From: Bacillota bacterium | GTDB lineage: Bacteria > Bacillota > Clostridia > Lachnospirales > Lachnospiraceae | Direction of reading: 5' to 3' | Length of the DNA stretch: 28,705 nucleotides | NCBI GenBank assembly: GCA_023409835.1 | Contig: JAEYQV010000093.1 | Coordinates: 1-28,705 of the forward strand | In this document: piece by piece, positions 13,785 to 20,397 of the stretch | How positions within the stretch are numbered: position 1 is the stretch's first letter | Layout: the number at the start of each line of letters is the position of its first letter | Notes under the pieces: generated by a model | The model's input: only the letters and a program-made list of their open reading frames with translations | Database searches by the model: none | Told to the model about the DNA's origin: nothing | Translations under genes and position numbers: made by a program

Positions 13785-14684
13785 TTAATCGATAGCAGAG
13801 GGCTCAGAATTAACTGAAAGGGTTTTGCCATCGGTGGTAAATACTACATTAGACTGTTCGTCTGTACGATAAAGCTTAATGCCTCTGTCCTTCAGGGCTT
13901 GAAGTGTTGCTGTATGGGGATGCCCATAATCATTATCCTTTCCAACACTGATCACTGCATATTCCGGTTTCACTGCATCCAGAAAAGCAGCACAGGAGCT
14001 GTATTCTGAGCCGTGATGGGAGATTTTCAGTACATCAGCGGAAAGGTCAATACCACTTTTCAACATTTCCTGTTCCGATTGATTCTCTGCATCTCCGGCA
14101 AGAAGAAAGGTGCAGTTGTTATAGGTAAGCTTGATACCTATGCTATAATTGTTTAATTCCCGGTATTCGGTGCTGCTGGGAGCGATAATCGTGAAGGTAG
14201 CCGGCCCCAGACGATACTCGGCTCCGACCTCGGGCTTGGTAATCTTAAGTCCCTTGGCATCGATCGCATCCAGAACATCCTCATAGGTCTTCGTTGTATG
14301 TACGACATCCGGCATAATAATCTGATCCACGGACATATTGTTGATTACGTAATCAAGTCCTCCAATGTGGTCGCTGTGAGGATGGGTTCCTACTACATAC
14401 TCCAGCGTATCGATATCCTGCTCCTTAAGATAGTTTAAGACCGTTGTTCCCTTATTGTTTTCTCCTGCATCAATCAGCATCGCAGATGTCTCTGACTTAA
14501 TTAAGATTGAATCACCCTGCCCGACATCAATAAAATGAACCTCTAAGATACCGTTCTCCATTCCGGGAGCCAGGGTATCGTCAGCTTCTCTGGAGGCTGA
14601 CCAATGATTCATATATAATACAAATACCGCGAGCAGAATCATTACGCAAAAACGGGTTATAATTTGAACTGACTTTTTACTCAT
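13785..14684 (-). CDS. ComEC/Rec2-like metallo-beta-lactamase-fold hydrolase, membrane-anchored
   Basis: The 299-residue protein has an N-terminal signal-anchor (residues 7-26) and an MBL-fold domain facing outward. Motifs are FIDVGQGDS (51-59), the metal site THPHSDHIGG (100-109), GDAE (197-200), SHHGS (222-226) and GHPHTAT (254-260). This is the stand-alone version of the ComEC C-terminal domain, whose relatives degrade nucleic acid at the cell surface. There are no ComEC channel helices, so it is not the DNA channel itself. The likely role is extracellular nuclease or phosphodiesterase; the substrate is not shown. AAGGAGAGG precedes the start. It leads the operon with DUF3006 and the sulfoxide reductase. 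Confidence 0.88.
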   Translation of the reverse strand: MSKKSVQIITRFCVMILLAVFVLYMNHWSASREADDTLAPGMENGILEVHFIDVGQGDSILIKSETSAMLIDAGENNKGTTVLNYLKEQDIDTLEYVVGTHPHSDHIGGLDYVINNMSVDQIIMPDVVHTTKTYEDVLDAIDAKGLKITKPEVGAEYRLGPATFTIIAPSSTEYRELNNYSIGIKLTYNNCTFLLAGDAENQSEQEMLKSGIDLSADVLKISHHGSEYSSCAAFLDAVKPEYAVISVGKDNDYGHPHTATLQALKDRGIKLYRTDEQSNVVFTTDGKTLSVNSEPSAID

Positions 14685-14704
14685 AAATCCTCTCCTTGTC
14701 CTAT

Positions 14705-14733
14705 ATTATAGCGGTTTCTGTTCCATTTTACAA
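14705..14733 (-). promoter_or_regulatory. Promoter of the MBL-DUF3006-reductase operon
   Basis: On the minus strand, TTGTAA (14733-14728) and TATAAT (14710-14705) are separated by 17 bp, and the -10 ends 20 bases before the start codon. Confidence 0.7.
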
Positions 14734-14830
14734 TTATATATATTGACTATGGAACGAGAAAAGTACATACTTTTTATTGGAAATAACTATGATTGAATGG
14801 ACATATACTCCTGATAGGATATAAACTAAG

Positions 14831-14839
14831 TGGTATAAT
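14831..14839 (+). promoter_or_regulatory. Extended -10 promoter of the RNA cyclic phosphodiesterase gene
   Basis: TGGTATAAT at 14831-14839 is an extended -10 element, 34 bp before the start codon. The expected -35 (CTGATA at 14811) is poor, as often with extended -10 promoters. Confidence 0.65.
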
Positions 14840-14873
14840 AAGAGAATAAAATAACAGACCGGAGAGTGGTAGA

Positions 14874-15413
14874 ATGAGGCTATTTATCGCCATAACCTTA
14901 GATGAGACGATGAAAGACTATATTATGGAGGTGGCTGACAGGCTCAGGCTTCAACTGAAGAGCGGAGGCTTTACCCTAAAAGAGAATCTGCATCTTACCT
15001 TGAACTTCATCGGGGAAACAAGCCGTCTTGAGCTTGTAAAGGAAGCAATGCAGAAGGCAGTTCGCAGGACCGATCCCGGCAGCTTCACACTGGAGATTGC
15101 AGGCTTCGGTAAATTCAACCGGAGGGAAGGAGACATCTGCTATATCGGAATACAGAAGAACCCGACGTTATGGAAGCTGCAGAGGGCTTTGGTGACAGAG
15201 CTTAAGGAGGCAGGCTTTGAGGTTGACGATCTGGAGTATAAACCCCATCTTACATTGGTCAGAAGAGGGAAATTCATGGAAGGCTTTGATGAGAAGCTCT
15301 TTCGTGAGAAGGTTCCGGCTCATGATATGGAGGTTACCCGAATCAACCTGATGAAATCGGAACGTATTCAAGGCAAGCTGGTCTATACAGAGGTTTATGG
15401 GATTGAACTGTAA
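14874..15413 (+). CDS. thpR: RNA 2',3'-cyclic phosphodiesterase (2H phosphoesterase)
   Basis: The 179-residue protein has two HxTx motifs, HLTL at 40-43 and HLTL at 125-128, that define the 2H phosphoesterase fold, and it opens with MRLFIAITLD as ThpR/LigT proteins do. The family opens 2',3'-cyclic phosphate ends of RNA to 2'-phosphates and can ligate tRNA halves in vitro; its cellular role is unsettled. Length is normal for the family. GGAGAG lies seven bases before the ATG. It is divergent from the MBL operon and appears to be monocistronic. Confidence 0.9.
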   Translation: MRLFIAITLDETMKDYIMEVADRLRLQLKSGGFTLKENLHLTLNFIGETSRLELVKEAMQKAVRRTDPGSFTLEIAGFGKFNRREGDICYIGIQKNPTLWKLQRALVTELKEAGFEVDDLEYKPHLTLVRRGKFMEGFDEKLFREKVPAHDMEVTRINLMKSERIQGKLVYTEVYGIEL

Positions 15414-15470
15414 TTACTACGCATAAAAGCGGATTGGAGCCATTATATAGTGATAGAATGGTATGATTCA

Positions 15471-15499
15471 TTGACTATCCATTATGCTAAGAATATGTT
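15471..15499 (+). promoter_or_regulatory. Probable promoter of the DUF188 gene
   Basis: TTGACT at 15471-15476 and TATGTT at 15494-15499 are 17 bp apart and lie 27 bp before the start codon. Confidence 0.6.
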
Positions 15500-15526
15500 G
15501 ATTATGAAACGTTAAGGGAGCACGGG

Positions 15527-15988
15527 ATGAAGATATTGGTTGATGCGGATGCCTGTCCGGTAAAGGGAATTATCGAAAATATTGCGAAGGAGTTTAGGAT
15601 ACCGGTATTTATGTTTATTGATACCAGCCATATCCTATCCTCCGACTATAGTAAGATTATTGTCGTAAGTAAAGCTCCGGATGCCGTAGATTTTGCCCTG
15701 ATTAACAAAGCGGTCCGTGGTGACATCGTTGTAACACAGGATTACGGGGTTGCTGCAATGGCGTTAGGGAAGGGAGCATATGCGATTCACCAGAATGGTA
15801 AGATATATACGGAGGATAATATTGACCTGATGCTAATAGAACGCCATATTGCAATGAAGAGGCGACGGGCGGGGGAACGTGTCGGCAGCAATGCAAAGAA
15901 GCGGACAAATGCTGAGGATGAGAGGTTTAAGACATCCTTTTACCAGCTATGCAGAAAAGTCTTGGATAGTAACAATGGAAATGATTAA
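15527..15988 (+). CDS. YaiI/YqxD family protein (DUF188, PIN-like)
   Basis: The 153-residue protein starts with MKILVDADACPV, the DUF188 signature. It continues with APDAVDFALIN, VVTQDYGVAAMALGKGA and a basic C-terminal region that includes RFKTSFYQLCRK. The conserved Asp residues at 6, 8, 52 and 72 match the acidic pocket of PIN-like nucleases, but no activity has been assigned to the family. It has no signal peptide. A weak GGGAG site lies just upstream of the ATG. Family assignment is secure; the function is unknown. Confidence 0.92.
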   Translation: MKILVDADACPVKGIIENIAKEFRIPVFMFIDTSHILSSDYSKIIVVSKAPDAVDFALINKAVRGDIVVTQDYGVAAMALGKGAYAIHQNGKIYTEDNIDLMLIERHIAMKRRRAGERVGSNAKKRTNAEDERFKTSFYQLCRKVLDSNNGND

Positions 15989-16061
15989 AAACGAAATAAC
16001 GAAGATACATTTTCTTACAAAAAGTAAGACTGAGGTAGAAGCTTAGAAAAGGGGAATAAGT

Positions 16062-17285
16062 ATGGGACAAAAGAGAAGCATAATGGGAAGGATTTACCGG
16101 AGGATAATGCCAATACTGATGATTGGTATTAGTTTATCGGTGTTCTACTCCTGTACATTGTCACCAACTGTAACAACGGAGTCTCTTCCGTCAGAGGCTT
16201 CCGGTTCTGATCATAACCCGGAGATAACGAAGGAGCATACCGGCTTAGAGTCACGGACGCCTGAGGCAGAACCGACGACGATACCGGAAGCCGAGCCTTC
16301 CGGGAAGGCAGAAGTAACGGCGACTCCGAAGGCAGTTCCTAATCCGGAGGCGGAAGCTTCCTCGCAGCCAAAGCCGGCAGTCAGGCCTGAAACAAAGCCG
16401 AATCGAAAACCAACCGTAACTCCTGTACCGGAACCAACCGCAACTCCTGTTCCGGAAACGACCGTTGCACCCTTACCGAAGCCGACGGCTGCAGCACCAA
16501 TACCATCGGGGGCTTCGGAAACACAGACAGAGCTGACTCCGCCAGGGAAGGAGGATTCCCTCACCGCAGAGGAATATGCCAAGCAGGTGATCAAGCAGAT
16601 CATCAAAGTCGATATGGAGGATGTGGAAAAGGTCAGGGTGGTCCATGATTATATCATTTTGAATACTGCCTATGATGCAGAGAATCTGGAAGCCGGAACA
16701 ATTCCAAAGGAAAGCTTCACCGCGGAAGGGGTTCTGTTTCAGGGCAAGGCGGTATGCCAGGGCTATGCAGAGACCTTCGAGCTGTTCATGAAGCTGCTGG
16801 GGATTGACTGCAAATTCGTGGAAGGGAAGGATCTTAAGACCGGAGTAAGCCATGCCTGGAATATGGTTCTGCTTGATGGAGATTGGTATCAGATCGATGT
16901 TACCTGGGATGATCCGCTTCCGGACCAGAAAGGGAAAGCGCAGTACAAGTATTTTCTGGTGACGGATAAGGTGATGGCAGCGGATCATAGCTGGAATACA
17001 AAGAAATATCCTGCTTGTGATAGTGTGGAGTACCGGTACTATATTTATAAAGATTATATCATCGGTTCTATTGAGGAATATGAGGATAAATTTATCGAAC
17101 TGTATAACAGCGGGGAGAGAACAATTACGATCCTGTATCCGGAGGAGGGGATGCCGGATATGAACTTTCTCAAAAAATACGACTTTTTGTTTCAAACGGT
17201 CGACGGTAAAAGGAAAATCAGTTATCGCTATTATCAAACCTGGAGAATGGGTGACTATACAGTGTATACCGTAATGATCGACTAA
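16062..17285 (+). CDS. Transglutaminase-domain envelope protein with Pro/Thr/Glu-rich spacer
   Basis: The 407-residue protein has an N-terminal hydrophobic segment (17-30) ending in YSC. Cys31 could carry a lipid, although the lipobox is poor; otherwise it is a signal anchor. Residues 35-160 are a low-complexity spacer rich in Pro, Thr and Glu with PTATPVPE-type repeats, typical of wall-spanning linkers. A transglutaminase-like cysteine protease domain follows, with the triad Cys232 (GKAVCQGYAETF), His264 (SHAWNMV) and Asp279 (IDVTWDDP). Residues 320-407 form a further domain that I do not recognise. Such proteins are thought to act on cell-wall or surface proteins, but the substrate is unknown. 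AAAAGGGG precedes the start. Confidence 0.85.
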   Translation: MGQKRSIMGRIYRRIMPILMIGISLSVFYSCTLSPTVTTESLPSEASGSDHNPEITKEHTGLESRTPEAEPTTIPEAEPSGKAEVTATPKAVPNPEAEASSQPKPAVRPETKPNRKPTVTPVPEPTATPVPETTVAPLPKPTAAAPIPSGASETQTELTPPGKEDSLTAEEYAKQVIKQIIKVDMEDVEKVRVVHDYIILNTAYDAENLEAGTIPKESFTAEGVLFQGKAVCQGYAETFELFMKLLGIDCKFVEGKDLKTGVSHAWNMVLLDGDWYQIDVTWDDPLPDQKGKAQYKYFLVTDKVMAADHSWNTKKYPACDSVEYRYYIYKDYIIGSIEEYEDKFIELYNSGERTITILYPEEGMPDMNFLKKYDFLFQTVDGKRKISYRYYQTWRMGDYTVYTVMID

Positions 17286-17389
17286 TGGATATCCTATCCT
17301 TCCTAATCATTATTTCTCATATTACGTCATAATACCGGAGTCATATCATAGTATATTATGAAAGAGCATATATATGGAGGATTATCCGG

Positions 17390-17941
17390 ATGGATTGTAA
17401 TAGTGATTTCAGTGAGAGTAATACCTATAAGAACCTTCAGGCAGCATTCGACGGAGAGACAAAGGCAAGTACGAAATATGCAATCTATGGGAGGAAAGCG
17501 AAGGAGGATGGCTACGAACAGATAGGGAATATCTTCAACGAAACCTCGGGCAATGAACGGGAGCATGCTGAAATCTGGCTGAGGCTCTTAAATGGAGGGG
17601 AGCTGCCTTCAACACCGGAGAATTTGAAGGAGTCCTTTTCCGGTGAGAACTATGAGTGGACCACGATGTACATTGGCTTTGCCCAGGAGGCCAGAAGGGA
17701 AGGATACCCGGAGATTGCGGAATTATTTGAGGGGGTAGCAGCGATTGAGAGACATCATGATTCCCGGTTTCGTAAGCTGGCGAGCAACATAATGAACAGT
17801 ACGGTATTTTGTAAGAATAGTAATGTTTTGTGGATATGCTTAAATTGCGGTAATCTGTATTATGGGGAATGTGCACCGGAGCCTTGTCCTGTCTGCGGTT
17901 ATCCTCAGGGATACTATCAACTGAATTGTAATAACTACTAA
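17390..17941 (+). CDS. rbr: Rubrerythrin
   Basis: The 183-residue protein combines a ferritin-like di-iron domain and a C-terminal rubredoxin domain. Di-iron ligands are visible: Glu23 in DGETKAS, Glu56 and His59 in NEREH, the EARREGY helix near 100-106, and Glu120 and His123 in ERHHDSRF. The rubredoxin iron site is Cys150, 153, 166 and 169 (CLNC and CPVC). It reduces hydrogen peroxide with electrons from NADH via rubredoxin-type carriers, protecting anaerobes from oxidative stress. GGAGG lies nine bases before the ATG. It is followed by a terminator and is monocistronic. No clear PerR box was found upstream. Confidence 0.95.
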   Translation: MDCNSDFSESNTYKNLQAAFDGETKASTKYAIYGRKAKEDGYEQIGNIFNETSGNEREHAEIWLRLLNGGELPSTPENLKESFSGENYEWTTMYIGFAQEARREGYPEIAELFEGVAAIERHHDSRFRKLASNIMNSTVFCKNSNVLWICLNCGNLYYGECAPEPCPVCGYPQGYYQLNCNNY

Positions 17942-17984
17942 GGAAGCCTGATTTGATTTAACATATAGCATTATTATGAGTGTC

Positions 17985-18041
17985 AACTCCCGGAAGGAGC
18001 AGAAGCCATGTAGAGCTCGGCTGTTCCTTACGGGAGTTTTT
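17985..18041 (+). terminator. Intrinsic terminator after rubrerythrin
   Basis: AACTCCCG and AAGGA at the left (from 17985) pair with TTCCTT and CGGGAGTT on the right, ending at 18038, over an inner AGCC/GGCT pairing. Five T follow the last G. Confidence 0.88.
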
Positions 18042-18085
18042 ACTTCATAATAAGTAAAATGATTTTAGCTTGTTGGCGGTTGGCT

Positions 18086-18105
18086 CACAGGCAGACAATC
18101 CGGTT
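18086..18105. repeat. Dispersed 20-bp repeat, copy 2
   Basis: Identical to 12958-12977 and in the same orientation, again after TTGGCT and just downstream of a terminator. It lies in the gene-free stretch 17942-18350, which otherwise holds the rubrerythrin terminator, the LexA-like box and the uvrB promoter. Confidence 0.8.
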
Positions 18106-18202
18106 TATCTATAATTCGTCTAATTAATAAAAGCCCACCGTCAGGCGTAAGAAGATCGTTTCAGATGCTGCTAAAGACCTGGTTGTGACACACCGGAAAA
18201 CA

Positions 18203-18216
18203 AGAACAAACATTCG
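18203..18216 (+). promoter_or_regulatory. lexA box: LexA-like (SOS) operator upstream of uvrB
   Basis: AGAACAAACATTCG matches the Gram-positive SOS consensus CGAACRNRYGTTCG at 12 of 14 positions, keeping GAAC and TTC half-sites. It lies 9 bp upstream of the uvrB -35. UvrB is a classical SOS gene in Firmicutes, which supports the call. Confidence 0.6.
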
Positions 18217-18225
18217 AGAATTGTA

Positions 18226-18254
18226 TTGCTTTTCCTTTTTTCGTATGATATAAT
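18226..18254 (+). promoter_or_regulatory. uvrB promoter
   Basis: TTGCTT at 18226-18231 and the extended -10 TGATATAAT (TATAAT at 18249-18254) are spaced 17 bp. The LexA-like box is immediately upstream. Confidence 0.75.
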
Positions 18255-18350
18255 TACAGACATTCAATAGGAAGAAAAGGCGGTAGTCTTAATACCGATT
18301 ATTTGGACAGACTTAATAGAAAGCATGAAGAACAGGGAAGGAAGTGTGTT

Positions 18351-20330
18351 ATGGAGTTTCAACTAAAGTCAGATTATCAACCCAGCGGAGATCAGCCGGA
18401 GGCAATTAAAGCACTGGTAGAAGGCTTCCAACGGGGAAATCAGTGCCAGACGTTGCTTGGTGTAACCGGTTCCGGTAAGACCTTTACGATGGCAAATGTG
18501 ATTCAACAGATCCAGAAGCCTACCCTGATTATTGCCCATAACAAGACTTTAGCAGCTCAGCTTTATGGGGAATTCAAAGAATTCTTTCCGGATAATGCAG
18601 TCGAATATTTTGTCAGTTATTATGATTATTATCAGCCGGAAGCTTATGTACCCTCTACGGACACCTATATCGAGAAGGACTCTGCGATCAATGAGGAGAT
18701 TGATAAGCTGAGGCATTCGGCTACGGCAGCTCTGACGGAGCGTAATGATGTGATTGTGGTTGCCAGCGTATCCTGTATCTATGGACTGGGTAGTCCGGTT
18801 GACTATCATAATATGGTGTTGTCTCTTCGTCCGGGTATGGTAAGAGACAGGGACGAGATCTTAAGGAAATTAATTGATATACAATATACGAGAAATGATA
18901 TGGATTTCAAACGCGGAACCTTCCGTGTTCGCGGTGATGTTGTGGAGATCTTTCCGGCTTCCTCTTCCGATGTGGCTGTCCGGATTGAGTTCTTCGGTGA
19001 TGAGGTGGAACGTATCCTGGAGATCGACGTGCTGACCGGTGAATTGAAAAGCAGCCTGGAGCACCTTGTCATCTTTCCGGCCTCTCATTATGTTGTTGCA
19101 CCGGACAAGCTGGAGAAGGCTATTGAGAATATAGAGACAGAGCTTGAGGAGCGTATCCGATACTTTAAAAGCGAGGATAAGCTTCTGGAGGCGCAGAGAA
19201 TATCCGAGCGTACGAATTTTGATATAGAGATGCTTCGGGAAACCGGTTTCTGCTCCGGTGTAGAGAATTACTCCAGGCATCTGATCGGAACAGAACCGGG
19301 AAACCCGCCCTATACGTTAATGGACTATTTCCCGGAGGATTTCATGATTATAGTGGATGAATCGCATATTACGATTCCACAGATCAGAGGAATGTATGCA
19401 GGTGACCGATCGAGGAAGACCACCCTTGTGGATTACGGCTTCCGTCTGCCCTCAGCCCTGGATAACCGGCCTCTCAATTTTCAGGAGTTTGAGAGCAAGA
19501 TCAGTCAGATTATGTTTGTCTCCGCGACACCATCGGTTTATGAAAGTGAGCATGAGCTCTTAAGAACGGAGCAGGTGATCCGCCCGACAGGTCTTCTTGA
19601 TCCTGAGATTACGGTAAAGCCTGTGGAAGGACAGATCGATGATCTCTTGGGTGAGATCCGCAGGGAGCTGGAGAAGAAGAATAAGGTTCTGGTAACCACT
19701 CTGACGAAGAGGATGGCAGAGGACCTGACCGTGTATTTAAGAGAAGTCGGAATCAGGGTCAAGTACCTGCATTCGGATATTGATACCTTAGAGCGTATAG
19801 AGATCATAAGAGATATGCGAATGGATGTCTTTGATGTTCTGGTCGGTATTAATCTGCTTCGAGAAGGACTTGATATCCCTGAGGTTGGACTTGTGGCAAT
19901 ACTGGATGCGGATAAGGAGGGCTTCCTTCGTTCCGAAACCTCCCTGATCCAGACCATCGGTCGTGCAGCTCGTAACGCGGGCGGCAGGGTTGTCATGTAT
20001 GCAGAGCATATGACAGATTCGATGAAGAACGCAATCTCTGAGACCAACCGAAGAAGGAAGCTGCAAAGCGAATACAATGAAGTGCATGGCATTACACCGA
20101 CCTCCATCCAGAAGAAGGTCCGAGATCTGATCAGTATCTCGAAGAAGGTAGAGCAGAACCTGAAGGATATGGAGAAGGATGTGGAGTCCATGTCGAAGCA
20201 GGAGCTGGAGCTTTTGGTAAAACAGATTACCCAGCAGATGCATACCGCTGCGGCTGAGCTTAACTTTGAGAAGGCAGCAGAATTAAGGGATAAGCTGATT
20301 GAACTGAAGAAGCAGCTGCTGGAGCTGTAA
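18351..20330 (+). CDS. uvrB: UvrABC excinuclease subunit B
   Basis: The 659-residue protein is full length for UvrB. It starts with the conserved MEFQLKSDYQPSGDQPEAI. Walker A GVTGSGKT is at 37-44, the DNA-separating beta-hairpin is near 90-115 (SYYDYYQPEAYVPSTDTYI), the DESH helicase motif follows, then the ATPase C-lobe (EGLDIPEVGL, QTIGRAARN). A C-terminal UVR domain (near 620-655) binds UvrC. It receives damaged DNA from UvrA and positions UvrC in nucleotide excision repair. The frame extends upstream to TTG 18303, but ATG 18351 has GGAAGGAAG upstream and matches family starts. It is followed by uvrA after 67 bp. Confidence 0.97.
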   Translation: MEFQLKSDYQPSGDQPEAIKALVEGFQRGNQCQTLLGVTGSGKTFTMANVIQQIQKPTLIIAHNKTLAAQLYGEFKEFFPDNAVEYFVSYYDYYQPEAYVPSTDTYIEKDSAINEEIDKLRHSATAALTERNDVIVVASVSCIYGLGSPVDYHNMVLSLRPGMVRDRDEILRKLIDIQYTRNDMDFKRGTFRVRGDVVEIFPASSSDVAVRIEFFGDEVERILEIDVLTGELKSSLEHLVIFPASHYVVAPDKLEKAIENIETELEERIRYFKSEDKLLEAQRISERTNFDIEMLRETGFCSGVENYSRHLIGTEPGNPPYTLMDYFPEDFMIIVDESHITIPQIRGMYAGDRSRKTTLVDYGFRLPSALDNRPLNFQEFESKISQIMFVSATPSVYESEHELLRTEQVIRPTGLLDPEITVKPVEGQIDDLLGEIRRELEKKNKVLVTTLTKRMAEDLTVYLREVGIRVKYLHSDIDTLERIEIIRDMRMDVFDVLVGINLLREGLDIPEVGLVAILDADKEGFLRSETSLIQTIGRAARNAGGRVVMYAEHMTDSMKNAISETNRRRKLQSEYNEVHGITPTSIQKKVRDLISISKKVEQNLKDMEKDVESMSKQELELLVKQITQQMHTAAAELNFEKAAELRDKLIELKKQLLEL

Positions 20331-20397
20331 TATGGCTTAGCGCAGGAACAAATAACGATAGATATTTCAAGACTATATATACAGAACAGGTGGAGCT

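Noticed and set aside
16211..17237. Minus-strand ORFs opposite the transglutaminase protein
   Set aside because: They lie opposite a gene with a complete catalytic triad and show only low-complexity or mixed sequence.
17286..17389. PerR box upstream of rubrerythrin
   Set aside because: No palindrome close to TTATAATnATTATAA was found in this stretch.
19538..20243. Minus-strand ORFs opposite uvrB
   Set aside because: They are antisense of a full-length, highly conserved gene.
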